The notes below the pieces were generated by a model. That model ran no database searches. It was not told where the DNA came from and worked only from the letters and a program-made list of their open reading frames with translations. From CAVEFW01 sp963643505 (GTDB taxonomy: Bacteria > Actinomycetota > Coriobacteriia > Coriobacteriales > Eggerthellaceae): a DNA stretch of 64,000 nucleotides. The first letter of the stretch is position 1, and each line of letters starts with the position of its first letter. Positions 16,609 through 26,095 of the stretch are shown in pieces. Where the stretch lies: contig CAVIKF010000002.1 in assembly GCA_963643505.1 (NCBI GenBank), forward strand, positions 124,001 through 188,000, written 5' to 3'. Position numbers and translations under genes: made by a program.

Positions 16609-16742
16609 ACAGCCTCAACTTTTCATGTAAAACAAACTTGTCTAGCCAAACAATCAGCGGCGCGCCTGCGCTTCTTGCCTGCGAAAACCACAACCAAGAC
16701 GCAGCCGCGCTGCCAAAACCGTGCGGAGACAAAAACGGACGG

Positions 16743-18032
16743 CTAGCTCCAGCTCTCACGGCCCTTCAACGCCTTGAGGCCGATGTCTTGACGGTACTGC
16801 TTACCCTCGAAGTCAATCAGCTCGCACGCCTTGTAGGCAAGGTCGCGGGCCTCGGCGAAAGAGGGGCCGAGCGCCGTAACGTTCAACACGCGTCCGCCAT
16901 TGGTCAAGATATTGCCATCAGCGTCGACCTTCGTACCCGCATGGAACACCGTCACGCCCTCAAGCGCAGCCGCGTCGTCGATGCCCGTGATCTTCTTGCC
17001 CTTCTCGTAGGAACCGGGATAGCCCGCACTCGCAAGAACGACCGAGACCGCCCAGGTATCCTTCCAAGCAAGTTCGATGTCCTCGGGCCGTCCCTCGGCG
17101 CACGCGAGCATGATCTCCACGAGGTCGCTGTCGAGTCGGGGGCAAATAACCTGCGTCTCGGGATCGCCGAAGCGTGCGTTGAACTCGACGACCTTCGGCC
17201 CTTGCGGGGTCAACATGAATCCGCCGTACAAACAACCGCGGTAGTCAAGCTCGAACTCGGCGGCCGTCGCGGCGGCGGCCTTGGCCATGATGGCCTCCAT
17301 CTCGACAAGCTCTTCGTCGGTCACGATCGGCACGGGGGAGTACACGCCCATGCCGCCCGTGTTGGGACCCATGTCCCCGTCGTAGGCGCGCTTATGGTCT
17401 TGGCTTGTGGCCATGCAAAACGCGCGACCCTTCGTGACAAAGGTCAGGAGGCTGCACTCGGGACCGGTCATGCACTCCTCGATGACGACACGGTTGCCAG
17501 CCGCACCAAATGCGCCATCGAAGCACGCACGCACGGCGTCCTCAGCCTGTTCGAGCGTTTCGGCAACGACGACACCTTTGCCCGCGGCGAGGCCATCTGC
17601 CTTGATGACTATCGGAGCACCCTGTTCGCGAACGTACGCAAGCGCAGGCTCAACTGCCTCAAAGGTGGCATACGCGGCAGTGGGAATGTCGTTGCGATCC
17701 ATGAATTGCTTGGAGAAGTCCTTGGACCCCTCGAGTTGCGCTCCCTCTGCATTCGGGCCGAACACCGCGATCCCGGCAGCACGCAAGTCGTCCGCAACGC
17801 CCGCAACAAGAGGAGCCTCGGGGCCGACGACAACCAGGTTCACGTCTTTTGCCTGGGCAAACGCCAAAACACTTGCCGCATCGTTGATATCAACACCGGC
17901 GACGTTCGTGCCGACGGAGTCGGTACCGCCGTTACCGGGCGCGATAAACAACTTATCGCACTTCGGGCTTTTTGCGAGAGACCAAGCAAGCGCATGCTCG
18001 CGGCCACCCGATCCCAACAACAAAATGTTCAT
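16743..18032 (-). CDS. purD: Phosphoribosylamine-glycine ligase
   Basis: 429-aa GAR synthetase of purine synthesis (phosphoribosylamine + glycine + ATP). ATP-grasp features are clear: N-terminal LLLGSGGREHALAWSL, VVGPEAPLVAGVADDLRAAG, FGPNAEGAQLEGSKDFSKQFM, PIVIKADGLAAGKGVVVAE, EECMTGPECSLLTF, DGDMGPNTGGMGVYSP and EFNARFGDPETQV. I place the start at the ATG at 18032 (AAAGGGG site); this gives the common bacterial PurD length and drops a 14-residue unrelated extension. It lies 58 bases downstream of purA. Confidence 0.97.
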   Translation of the reverse strand: MNILLLGSGGREHALAWSLAKSPKCDKLFIAPGNGGTDSVGTNVAGVDINDAASVLAFAQAKDVNLVVVGPEAPLVAGVADDLRAAGIAVFGPNAEGAQLEGSKDFSKQFMDRNDIPTAAYATFEAVEPALAYVREQGAPIVIKADGLAAGKGVVVAETLEQAEDAVRACFDGAFGAAGNRVVIEECMTGPECSLLTFVTKGRAFCMATSQDHKRAYDGDMGPNTGGMGVYSPVPIVTDEELVEMEAIMAKAAAATAAEFELDYRGCLYGGFMLTPQGPKVVEFNARFGDPETQVICPRLDSDLVEIMLACAEGRPEDIELAWKDTWAVSVVLASAGYPGSYEKGKKITGIDDAAALEGVTVFHAGTKVDADGNILTNGGRVLNVTALGPSFAEARDLAYKACELIDFEGKQYRQDIGLKALKGRESWS

Positions 18033-18058
18033 GTTCGACCCCTTTCTGAGGTGAAGTT

Positions 18059-18078
18059 GGGGGTTTTGCCCCACCCCC
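18059..18078 (-). other. Hairpin between purA and purD
   Basis: GGGGGT pairs with ACCCCC across an 8-base loop in the 58-bp spacer. No T run follows on the minus strand, so it is more likely an RNA-processing or attenuation structure than a full terminator. Confidence 0.3.
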
Positions 18079-18090
18079 GGAAACCATTAC

Positions 18091-19407
18091 CTAGTCGGTC
18101 CAGCCCCTGAAGATCGTCGCGTCGCGCTCGGGTGCCACGGAGATCATGGTGATAGGAGCGCCGACGAACTTCTCGACATACTCGACATAGCGCTTCGCGT
18201 TTTCGGGAAGTTCCTCAAAAGTCTTGCATTCGGAGATGTCTTGACCCTTCCAACCCGGCAACTCGTCGTAGACGGGCGTCGCATGGAACAGGACGCTTTG
18301 CTGTTGAGGGACATAGTCGTAGCGCTTGCCCTCATACTCATAGGCAACGCAGACCTTGATGGTGTCGAATTCGGAGAGGACATCGAGCTTGGTCAAAGCG
18401 ATATCGGTCAGTCCGTTGACGTCGACGGCATACTTGCCGATGACCGCGTCAAGCCAACCGCAGCGACGCTTGCGCCCGGTCGTGACTCCATACTCATGGC
18501 CGATCGCGCAAAGCGACTCACCAATCTCGGCCTCAATGCCAACACCGCCATTCTCAGGGAATCGCTGCTCTGTCGGGAAAGGACCGCCACCGACGCGCGT
18601 GGTGTAGGCCTTCATGATGCCGATGACCTTGTTGATGGCCATAGGACCGACACCGGTGCCGGTTGGGGCACCTCCGCTGCAACAACTGCTGGAGGTGACA
18701 TAGGGATAGGTGCCGTGGTCGATATCGAGCATCGTCGCTTGGGCACCTTCGAACAGGATGTTCTTGCCGGCACGCTTTGCCTCGTTGAGAAGTTGGGTCG
18801 TTTCGGCCATATAGGGTTTGAGAATCGTGGCGTAGGGCAGGTATTCGTCAAAAATCTCGTCAACGGTGTAGGTGTGGAGACCGTAAATCTTGTCAAGGAT
18901 CGGGTTTTTCTGGGCAAGGGCGGCTTCAAGTTTGAGGCGGAATATCTTCTCATCCATGAGGTCTTGGACGCGGATGCCCTTGCGAGCGGCCTTGTCCTGG
19001 TAGCACGGGCCAATGCCGCGCTTGGTGGTTCCGATGGAGTTTTTGCCGAGGACCTTCTCATCCGCGCCGTCGAGGTCTTTGTGATACGGCATGATGATGT
19101 GGGCGTTGCAAGAGATCTTCAGATTTTGGCAAGAGATGCCCTCTGCCTGCAACAACGCCATCTCCTTGACGAGTGCACCGGGATCAATCACAACACCGTT
19201 GCCGATGACGGGCGTCGCATGATCGTACATGACACCAGAAGGTATGAGGTGCAGGGCAAGCTCGGTGTCACCGTGAACAACAGTGTGACCTGCATTGTTG
19301 CCACCCTGATAGCGCACGACATAGTCGTATTTCCCCGCGATTAAATCGGTGATCTTGCCTTTGCCTTCATCTCCCCATTGGGTTCCGACCAAAACTGTGC
19401 TTGGCAT
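18091..19407 (-). CDS. purA: Adenylosuccinate synthase
   Basis: 438-aa GTP-dependent enzyme joining IMP and aspartate, the first committed step to AMP. The N-terminal P-loop GTQWGDEGKGKITDLI, GGNNAGHTVVHG, IGTTKRGIGPCYQDKAAR, EGAQATMLDIDHGTYPYVTSSSC, TRVGGGPFPTEQ, TTGRKRRCGWLD, and C-terminal GAPITMISVAPERD are diagnostic. It precedes purD in the same orientation, giving a short purine unit. A hairpin in its leader and a TATAAT -10 lie upstream. Confidence 0.98.
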   Translation of the reverse strand: MPSTVLVGTQWGDEGKGKITDLIAGKYDYVVRYQGGNNAGHTVVHGDTELALHLIPSGVMYDHATPVIGNGVVIDPGALVKEMALLQAEGISCQNLKISCNAHIIMPYHKDLDGADEKVLGKNSIGTTKRGIGPCYQDKAARKGIRVQDLMDEKIFRLKLEAALAQKNPILDKIYGLHTYTVDEIFDEYLPYATILKPYMAETTQLLNEAKRAGKNILFEGAQATMLDIDHGTYPYVTSSSCCSGGAPTGTGVGPMAINKVIGIMKAYTTRVGGGPFPTEQRFPENGGVGIEAEIGESLCAIGHEYGVTTGRKRRCGWLDAVIGKYAVDVNGLTDIALTKLDVLSEFDTIKVCVAYEYEGKRYDYVPQQQSVLFHATPVYDELPGWKGQDISECKTFEELPENAKRYVEYVEKFVGAPITMISVAPERDATIFRGWTD

Positions 19408-19465
19408 GGCTTGTCCTCCTTGCCCGCCGTACGATCCGTCGTCGGCGCATGGTTACTCTGCCCAA

Positions 19466-19501
19466 GGAAGGCTTTCCGCCTTCCCGCAACGTCAAATTAT
19501 A
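19466..19501 (-). promoter_or_regulatory. purA promoter -10 and leader hairpin
   Basis: A consensus TATAAT reads on the minus strand at 19501-19496, without an evident -35 match. About 12 bases further downstream in the transcript a perfect 7-bp stem (GGAAGGC/GCCTTCC, 5-base loop, 19466-19484) forms in the untranslated leader. No purine-riboswitch core is apparent. Confidence 0.4.
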
Positions 19502-19660
19502 GTACAGATGGCCCAGCCGCCCCCGCTCGCGCAAACTAAAGTGGCAGACGGAGACCCCGCCGCATGACTGTGACACACGCTAGGGGCCAGAGTGGATTCA
19601 TGCGACCATCTCGTCACATTCGCCCCGCTCACGATGCGTTATCCGTCGTGTTGTCAGGGG

Positions 19661-21883
19661 TTACAACTCGATGAGGGTGGCCAAAGGGTCAGCGCGCCTA
19701 AGCGTGGCAACCACATCCTTGTGGCAGGTGAACAAGATGACCTGACGCTTGCGGCCAAGTTGCGCCAAGGCGTTGGCGGCCGCACGTCGGCGCCGCTCGT
19801 CGAAGTTGACAAGGATGTCATCGCAGATGACCGGGACATTACACCCCACGAACTCCGCGGTTTCGAGAAGGGCGATACGCAACGCAAGATAGAGTTGTTG
19901 GCAAGTCCCCGTCGACAAAAGCAACGGACTACGGACCTCTCCGAACTCGTCTCCCACGGAGATTTGCCCATCTTCGGTCACCACGATGCGCGTCCAGCGC
20001 CCATCGGTCATCTTGGACAAAAGCTCTTGGGCACGTCGATACACCTCGGGTTGGCTCGAGCTCTCCCACTCGCGGACCGCCTCATCAAGAAGACGACGTT
20101 CCAACAACAAGCAAGCAAACTCCTTTTGGCTCTCCGAAAGGCGAGTGAGTACAGTTTGATGCTGCATGCGGAGTGCATCCAGGTCGTGCTTGCCACGAGC
20201 CTCGCCAAGCCGCTGCTCAACTTGGCCGATGTGAAGATTGGCCGCCTCGAGATCCCGAACAAGTTGTTCGTGACGGTCCTCTGCGTCCGCGATCTCCGCC
20301 GCAAGTGCCACAGACCCTCCATCGAGGGGCATTCCGCAAGAGGCCATGATCTCGCTGCGTCGCGCGCGCACCACACCAGTCTCTTCCTCTATCTCGCCAA
20401 GGCGGGCGTCAAGAGCTTTTTTCGTGTGCTCAGCTGCGGCTTTTTGTTCCCGGGCGTTTTGCGCGCGATCAAGGAGGACGCGCGCAGCTCGAAGACTGCC
20501 GTCGGCTTTGCGCAAGCCCATGCCTTCCAATTGGATTGTAAGGGACTTCTCCGATTGCGCCCAATCGGCCTTGGCCTGTTCGTAGCGCTCTTTTTCCTTG
20601 CCTAAAAGCCACCGTGCCTCATCGATTTGGTCGGTGGGCTCTTTGGCCGCTCTTCCCCGCGATGCTCCGATGATTGCACACACCACGGCAACAGCCGCGA
20701 AAACCCCAGCGCCCACGAACAGGGAGACCATCGGGACCCAAAGGGAGTTTCCTTGCGTTGTCGCCATCAACGCTCCGAGACCTGCAAAGATAACTGCGGC
20801 GAGAGCAAACAGGCCGCTGCGGGAAGCAACCTTCACGCCTCCCTCTGACGACGCAGTGCGCTCAAGGTCTTCCTTCTTCTTGGATTCGTAGTTCCTCTCA
20901 TAATCCGCAAAGGACTCCTCGTAACGTTTTCTCGCGGAATCCAAGGCCACGCGCGCGCTCTCCCTTTCCTCCTCGAGGGATTCGAGGCGCTCACGCAACG
21001 CCGCCTCCTCGGCAGGAGAGGCGCCAAGCAGGCGAGCTGGAACATCGGAATAATCTTCCTGTTGCACCGTCTCAAGCTTTTGTGCGGCGACATCCTCGCG
21101 TGCCTCCTCGAGAGCTTCTTCGCGCTCGTCGCATTGCCTGACACCAACCTCCGCCGAATTGAGCCGGTTGATAAGCCGGTTTACCGCACGCGCCTCATCT
21201 TGGATGGCGTCGCGCTCCTCTCGCAAGGCAAGCAGACTCGCATCCTCTCGGCGGAGCTCGTCGGAAGCAGCACGCGCCTCCTCTATGGCCGCCGCAAGAG
21301 CATCCCGCTCGGCAATGAGGCGGACAATGGAGTGGGGACACTTCTCCGAACGGGAGGTGTACGTAGAGATACGCGCGTCCAAGTCGGCACGCACCTGCGC
21401 AGGAGAAACCGCGGTGCCGGCACCTGCCGTAAGGAGCCGGCTTGTCACCTGCCCCGCATCCCCCATGCTACGCAACTGGTCGCTGTTGAGGGAAAAGATC
21501 TCACCGAAAGTCTCCCGATCGATATCGCCAAGAAGCCACTCGTCGCCCTGCACCCCGTCAGCATTTTTGGCGCGGGAGAGACGTGCTGCCTTCGTTGTGT
21601 CGCCTATCTGGGCAAAAGCGAGGGAACCGCTGCGAGTTGCCGAAACCGGCTTGTATGTGTTACGCCCGCGTCTCCCGTCCTCCCAACCGAACAAGACGCC
21701 GCCGATAAGGTTTGCAAACGTGGTCTTGCCTGCCTCGTTCTCGCCATGGACGACGTTGAGACCCGGACCAAAGGGACCGAGGACCTTTTGGGATAACGCG
21801 CCGAAGCTTTCTGCCTTGGCGTTTTTCAGGTACCAACCCTTCTCCTTCGCGCGTCCGTGCTTCGGTCGGAAAAGACCCATCAC
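19661..21883 (-). CDS. YhaN-like AAA/SMC-type ATPase with membrane helices in the coiled coil
   Basis: 740-aa Rad50/SbcC-like ATPase related to Bacillus YhaN. N-terminal Walker A HGENEAGKTTFANLI and the downstream SLNSDQLRSMGDAGQVTSRLLTAGAG segment are typical of the YhaN group. Two long charged coiled coils flank a central hydrophobic pair (about residues 350-370 and 378-402, FALAAVIFAGLGALMA and VPMVSLFVGAGVFAAVAVV). The C-terminus has LLLSTGTCQQLYLALRIALLE (signature) and VICDDILVNFDERRR (Walker B). The start GTG/ATG overlaps the stop of the nuclease gene, so the pair is translationally coupled. Likely a membrane-tethered DNA-processing complex; substrate unknown. Confidence 0.85.
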   Translation of the reverse strand: MMGLFRPKHGRAKEKGWYLKNAKAESFGALSQKVLGPFGPGLNVVHGENEAGKTTFANLIGGVLFGWEDGRRGRNTYKPVSATRSGSLAFAQIGDTTKAARLSRAKNADGVQGDEWLLGDIDRETFGEIFSLNSDQLRSMGDAGQVTSRLLTAGAGTAVSPAQVRADLDARISTYTSRSEKCPHSIVRLIAERDALAAAIEEARAASDELRREDASLLALREERDAIQDEARAVNRLINRLNSAEVGVRQCDEREEALEEAREDVAAQKLETVQQEDYSDVPARLLGASPAEEAALRERLESLEEERESARVALDSARKRYEESFADYERNYESKKKEDLERTASSEGGVKVASRSGLFALAAVIFAGLGALMATTQGNSLWVPMVSLFVGAGVFAAVAVVCAIIGASRGRAAKEPTDQIDEARWLLGKEKERYEQAKADWAQSEKSLTIQLEGMGLRKADGSLRAARVLLDRAQNAREQKAAAEHTKKALDARLGEIEEETGVVRARRSEIMASCGMPLDGGSVALAAEIADAEDRHEQLVRDLEAANLHIGQVEQRLGEARGKHDLDALRMQHQTVLTRLSESQKEFACLLLERRLLDEAVREWESSSQPEVYRRAQELLSKMTDGRWTRIVVTEDGQISVGDEFGEVRSPLLLSTGTCQQLYLALRIALLETAEFVGCNVPVICDDILVNFDERRRRAAANALAQLGRKRQVILFTCHKDVVATLRRADPLATLIEL

Positions 21884-23157
21884 GACGCACCCCCCTCAAG
21901 TCGGTCGAGGATATCGTCACAAGCCGAGGTGACCAGGCCTGAAATGTCCTCGACGGCGCAAGCCGGAAGCCCCAACCCTTTCGCAGCAAACTCCGCTTGG
22001 AGATAGTTGGCAGCGTCCTTGCGTTGAGTCTTTTGCTCATCAGCGGTGTCAAGCACCGTCGCAGGAAACAGATCGGCCGCGCGCAACGCCTCGTAGTTTC
22101 TCGCGTTGCGCGTTCTATTCACGAGGGCGTCACAAAAGAATCGATCATGGGAGTCGTTGATGGTTGTGCGCAAATCCTCCAAGACGCCAGGCTCAGCCAA
22201 GGTTGTATGCAGGGGTGTGACGCCTGTCAAAGTCACGCGAGAACACATCTCCTCGCAATATGATTGGGAATTCAACTCGAACAGGCGCTGCAAAACAACC
22301 CTCTCGACATCGACAAGGGTCTCGCATGCGGAGATGTCCACCTCGCCTTGTTGCCACACGACGCTAGCGCAAGGGACAAAGCGAACCGTGTTAGGGGCCC
22401 CTTGGGTCAAGGTCACGAGGTTGACGCCGCGAGGACCCGTCTCGTTGATGTCGCGCCCCTGGATGATGCCGGAGAAGCAAACCCGCGGGTTTTCCTTGGG
22501 ATAGCTCGAACGCGCATGGATATGGCCAAGAGCCCAGTAGTCGATATCCTTAGACAACAAGGTCGTCGGAGAGACCGGGGCTTTCGCGGAGTTAGTGTCA
22601 ACGTCAAGTCCGGTATGGAGCACACCCAACGCAAAAGGAGCCCGGGAACAGTCCCCTCCGAGCGCAGCGATTGCACAGGCTCTCGAAATCCCATCCGCCA
22701 CACACTCGTTCACGGGAAAACTTTGATTGTAGTAGCCACGACCAGCGAGAACGCACATCGGCTCCCCATCGCGGCGATACAATGCATAACCAGGCTTGTC
22801 GTCAGACAGGAAGACCGCGTTGTCGGGCAGTGTGCCATAACCGGCTTTCCACGACGCGTACGGATCATGGTTGCCTGCAACGAGGTAGACCGGGATTCCC
22901 TTCTCCGCAAGCCTCTCGATGCCGTCGTAAAAACACCGGTAATCCGCATAGGAAGGCCTTGCAACGTCGAAGATGTCCCCCGCTATGACAACGAAGTCAA
23001 CCTGTTGGTCGATGGCTGCTTGAACGACGCGCCCGAATGCCTCAGGAATGGCTCGCAGCAACCGCTCGCCCCACGCAGGCGACAAGGCGCGTAAACCTCG
23101 GAAAGGTGCCCCTAGATGCAAGTCGGCAGCGTGAATGAATGTGAGTTGGCGGGCCAT
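21880..23157 (-). CDS. YhaO-like DNA repair exonuclease (metallophosphoesterase)
   Basis: 425-aa SbcD/Mre11-type nuclease. Metal-binding motifs are HAADLHLG, VIAGDIFDVARPSYADY, LVAGNHDPYASW, LHTGLDV and YWALGHIHAR. A C-terminal capping/ATPase-binding part of about 150 residues follows. It pairs with the overlapping YhaN-like ATPase as Mre11 pairs with Rad50. It starts five bases after the dnaB stop, so it is probably read with dnaB. Confidence 0.9.
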   Translation of the reverse strand: MARQLTFIHAADLHLGAPFRGLRALSPAWGERLLRAIPEAFGRVVQAAIDQQVDFVVIAGDIFDVARPSYADYRCFYDGIERLAEKGIPVYLVAGNHDPYASWKAGYGTLPDNAVFLSDDKPGYALYRRDGEPMCVLAGRGYYNQSFPVNECVADGISRACAIAALGGDCSRAPFALGVLHTGLDVDTNSAKAPVSPTTLLSKDIDYWALGHIHARSSYPKENPRVCFSGIIQGRDINETGPRGVNLVTLTQGAPNTVRFVPCASVVWQQGEVDISACETLVDVERVVLQRLFELNSQSYCEEMCSRVTLTGVTPLHTTLAEPGVLEDLRTTINDSHDRFFCDALVNRTRNARNYEALRAADLFPATVLDTADEQKTQRKDAANYLQAEFAAKGLGLPACAVEDISGLVTSACDDILDRLEGGAS

Positions 23158-23162
23158 CGGCG

Positions 23163-24593
23163 CTAGAAGCCCCCGATTCTCGACTCGTCGTAGTAGTCCA
23201 TAAAGCGGGTATTCTCGGAAACAAAGGTCAGCGGAATGTCGCGCGTAGGACCGTTGCGGTGCTTTGCGACGATTAGCTCGGCCATGCCCTTATCGGGTCG
23301 GTCTTCGTCGTCGGCCTCTATGTCGTCCATACTTCGGTCGATGAACATGACGATGTCGGCGTCTTGCTCGATGCTTCCAGATTCGCGCAGGTCAGAAAGC
23401 ATGGGGCGTTTCTTACCGCGCATCTCAACAGAACGGGACAACTGGGACAAAGCGAGGACAGGCATGTCCATCTCTTTGGCCAAGATTTTAAGACCACGAG
23501 AGATCTCGCCGACCTCCACCGCGCGGTTTCCATCGCGCCGGGATTGGGGAGGTTGCATGAGTTGCAGGTAGTCAACGATGATCAAACCCTTCTCGCACCC
23601 GCGAAGCTCGCGTCGCGCTTTGGCACGAAGTTCGAGGATGCTGAGGCTTGGTGTATCGTCGATATACAAGTTGAGCTGGGACAACGTGTTCGATGCGTCA
23701 GCGATAGCGCCCCAATCCGACTCTTCGATGTTGCCTGCACGCAACTTGGCGAGATTGACATGAGCCTCCGAGCAAAGGATACGTTGGACGAGTTGGCCCG
23801 AGCTCATTTCCAAAGAGAGGAACGCGACCGTCACGCCGGCCTTCGCCGCGTTAACCGCAAGGTTCAACGCAAAAGAGGTTTTACCGACGCCTGGTCGAGC
23901 AGCGAGGATAATCAAGTCTCCCCCACGAAACCCGTGGAACAAGGCGTCAACGTCGCGGAAGCCCGAGGGGACGCCCGCCATGCTGTTTTTCTGCTCCGCA
24001 AGCTTGGTTATCTCCTCAAAGGCATCGGTCAAAAGTCCGTCGACCTTCTTGAAGTCGGAAGACACACGCTTCTCCGTAACGTTGAACAGGATTTTCTCAG
24101 ACTCCTCAACGACCGCCCCGAGGTCATCGGGCGCGTCATAGGCAAGCGCCTCGATGCGGGTGGAGGCGAACACGAGGTCACGCAGGATGGAAGTGCGTTT
24201 GACGACTTCGACATGATTACGCCAATTGGTAAGGGCAAAGGTGTTATCTGCGAGTTCGACCAGATAGGATTTGCCACCGGCGGCCTCGAGTTGGCCCGTG
24301 CCGTGAAGGTTCTCCGCAACGGAGATCTGGTCGATGGGGATATTGCGCCGGTATAGGTCCATCATCGCCTCGAATATGAGACGATGGGAAGCACGGAAGA
24401 AGTTCTCGGGAGCGAGTTTGGGGCCTACCTCGACAATGGCATCCTGGTTGAGCATGCATGCCGCCAACACAGACTTCTCTGCCTCGATGTTTTGAGGAAG
24501 CATACGCTTGGGCTTTTGCTTGGCCTCGCCTTGTTGGGGGGATGGCGTGGCAACGGGATAGCCGGCGTCGTCGTATGGAACCATATCGGGCAT
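23163..24593 (-). CDS. dnaB: Replicative DNA helicase
   Basis: 476-aa hexameric fork helicase. A short Pro/Gln/Lys-rich leader is followed by PQNIEAEKSVLAACMLN, the N-terminal primase-interacting domain (HRLIFEAMMDLYRRNIPID), Walker A ARPGVGKTSFALNLA, LSLEMSSGQLVQRIL, LIIVDYLQLM and LSQLSRSVEMRGKKRPMLSDLRESGSIEQDADIVMFIDR. A GGGAGG site precedes the ATG. It lies downstream of rplI behind a strong terminator, followed closely by the YhaO/YhaN genes. Confidence 0.98.
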   Translation of the reverse strand: MPDMVPYDDAGYPVATPSPQQGEAKQKPKRMLPQNIEAEKSVLAACMLNQDAIVEVGPKLAPENFFRASHRLIFEAMMDLYRRNIPIDQISVAENLHGTGQLEAAGGKSYLVELADNTFALTNWRNHVEVVKRTSILRDLVFASTRIEALAYDAPDDLGAVVEESEKILFNVTEKRVSSDFKKVDGLLTDAFEEITKLAEQKNSMAGVPSGFRDVDALFHGFRGGDLIILAARPGVGKTSFALNLAVNAAKAGVTVAFLSLEMSSGQLVQRILCSEAHVNLAKLRAGNIEESDWGAIADASNTLSQLNLYIDDTPSLSILELRAKARRELRGCEKGLIIVDYLQLMQPPQSRRDGNRAVEVGEISRGLKILAKEMDMPVLALSQLSRSVEMRGKKRPMLSDLRESGSIEQDADIVMFIDRSMDDIEADDEDRPDKGMAELIVAKHRNGPTRDIPLTFVSENTRFMDYYDESRIGGF

Positions 24594-24652
24594 AAAGCGC
24601 CTCCCTCGAAAACATGAGGCCCGATCGCATGCGAGCCTCCCCCTTGAACAAC

Positions 24653-24700
24653 AAAAAAACAGGGCCTTTTGGGATTTTACCCCCGAAGACCCTGTTTTCT
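24653..24700 (-). terminator. Terminator of the rpsF-ssb-rpsR-rplI operon
   Basis: On the minus strand GAAAACAGGG pairs with CCCTGTTTT around a loop containing a smaller stem, ending in a run of seven T. It sits about 25 bases past the rplI stop and separates the ribosomal operon from dnaB; some read-through into dnaB is likely. Confidence 0.8.
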
Positions 24701-24723
24701 CTCGTCAGTCGCGAAGTATTGAA

Positions 24724-25251
24724 CTACTCTGCGACCTCTTCAACTGCTTCAGTCTCGGGCTCCGCGGCCTCGACGACCTCGGGCTCCTCCTCGACCTCGG
24801 GCTCTTCCTCGACACCGACAAGAACCGTGAGTTCGGCCTTGATGGTGCGGTACAGAGCAATGGTGACCTTGTGCTCACCAGCGACCTTGATCGGCTTGCC
24901 GAGCTCAATACGGCGACGATCGATCTCCTCGCCGAGTTGCGCAACGATAGCCTCGGCGACCATGGCGTTGGTGACAGAGCCGAAAAGTTGGCCCTCGTCG
25001 CCGACCTGAGCAGCGATCGTGACCTTAGCGACGTCGAGCTTGGCCTTGAGAGCCTCGGCATCAGCAATGCGGACCTCTTCGCGCTTGGCGATGCTGGCAC
25101 GACGACCCTCGAGCTGCTTCAAGTTGCCCTTGGTTGCAAGAACCGCATAACCCTGGCGAAGCAGGTAGTTGTTGGCGTAGCCGCGTGCAACATCGATAAC
25201 GTCGCCCTCGCCGCCACGGCCCTTGAGTTCCTTAAGAAGAATAACCTTCAT
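24724..25251 (-). CDS. rplI: 50S ribosomal protein bL9
   Basis: 175 aa. N-terminal domain MKVILLKELKGRGGEGDVIDVARGYANNYLLRQGYA and linker helix are typical; the C-terminal domain has LFGSVTNAMVAEAI and GEHKVTIALY. It carries an extra acidic tail of about 30 residues (repeats of EEEPEVEEEPEV and AEPETEAVEEVAE), longer than most bL9. Last gene of the rpsF operon. Confidence 0.98.
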   Translation of the reverse strand: MKVILLKELKGRGGEGDVIDVARGYANNYLLRQGYAVLATKGNLKQLEGRRASIAKREEVRIADAEALKAKLDVAKVTIAAQVGDEGQLFGSVTNAMVAEAIVAQLGEEIDRRRIELGKPIKVAGEHKVTIALYRTIKAELTVLVGVEEEPEVEEEPEVVEAAEPETEAVEEVAE

Positions 25252-25266
25252 GTTTGATCCCCCTTA

Positions 25267-25530
25267 TTAATCGCGCTTGCGGCGCTCGCCGCGTCCGCTG
25301 ACGGAGGGAACCAGATACGGCATGAGTGCCATAACGCGAGCGCGCTTCACGGCGTTCGCAATGTCTTTTTGATGCTGGACGCATGCGCCAGTCACACGAC
25401 GGGGCTTGATTTTACCGCGATCGGTGACGTACTTGCGAAGCATCTGCGTGTCCTTGTAGTCGACATACTGCGCGTTCTCCTTGCAGAACTGGCAGTACTT
25501 ACGACGAGGATGCTTCTGATAGTCGGCCAT
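25267..25530 (-). CDS. rpsR: 30S ribosomal protein bS18
   Basis: 87 aa, RNA-binding small-subunit protein that pairs with bS6. The N-terminus keeps a zinc-type CQFCKENAQYVDYKD pair of cysteines (and a further Cys in TGACVQHQ), followed by RKYVTDRGKIKPRRVTGAC, KRARVMALMPY. Between ssb and rplI in the standard order. Confidence 0.98.
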   Translation of the reverse strand: MADYQKHPRRKYCQFCKENAQYVDYKDTQMLRKYVTDRGKIKPRRVTGACVQHQKDIANAVKRARVMALMPYLVPSVSGRGERRKRD

Positions 25531-25553
25531 CTTAACCTCTTTCGTAAAAATGC

Positions 25554-26054
25554 TTAGAACGGGATTTCGTCATCGTAGACGGAAGAAGACGCATCCACCA
25601 CAGGCGCAGCGTAATCGCCGCTGGCAGGTTGGCTGTAGCCATCCTGCTGGCCATAACCACTGGATTGACCATAGCCATTGTTGTTGTAGCCGTTGTTGTA
25701 GCCACCGTTGCCGCCTTCTTGGCCGCTGCGGCTGCTCATAAACTCAAGCTCATCCACGATTACTTCGAGCTTGCTGCGCTTTGTGCCGTCCTTCTCCCAG
25801 GACGAGTAACGGAGCTTGCCCTCGATTGCAACCTTGATGCCCTTGTGCAGGTATCGGCTCAGGGAGCTGGCCCTGTTGCCAAACATGGTGCAATCGACGA
25901 AGTTCGGATAATCCTCCCACTCGCCCGTCTGCTGGTTGCGACGACGGTCGTTGACCGCCACGCCAAAGCTCAAAACCGGCATACCGGATGCGGTCTGACG
26001 AAGTTCAGGGTCGCGGGTAAGGTTGCCCGAAATAAGTACCTTGTTGATGCTCAT
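25554..26054 (-). CDS. ssb: Single-stranded DNA-binding protein
   Basis: 166-aa SSB. The OB fold is visible as MSINKVLISGNLTRDPELRQTASGMPVLSFGVAVNDRR, VDCTMFGNRASSLSRYLHKGIKVAIEGKLRYSSW and VIVDELEFMSS. A Gly/Asn/Tyr/Gln-rich linker follows, and the acidic protein-binding tip reads YDDEIPF. The position inside the rpsF-ssb-rpsR operon is canonical. Confidence 0.98.
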   Translation of the reverse strand: MSINKVLISGNLTRDPELRQTASGMPVLSFGVAVNDRRRNQQTGEWEDYPNFVDCTMFGNRASSLSRYLHKGIKVAIEGKLRYSSWEKDGTKRSKLEVIVDELEFMSSRSGQEGGNGGYNNGYNNNGYGQSSGYGQQDGYSQPASGDYAAPVVDASSSVYDDEIPF

Positions 26055-26095
26055 GTTCTTCCTCTTTCCATGCCAGGTATCTCACCTGGACCAAA

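Noticed and set aside
16638..18110. 490-codon plus-strand frame opposite purD
   Set aside because: Shadow of purD caused by GC-biased codon use; the purD protein is unambiguous.
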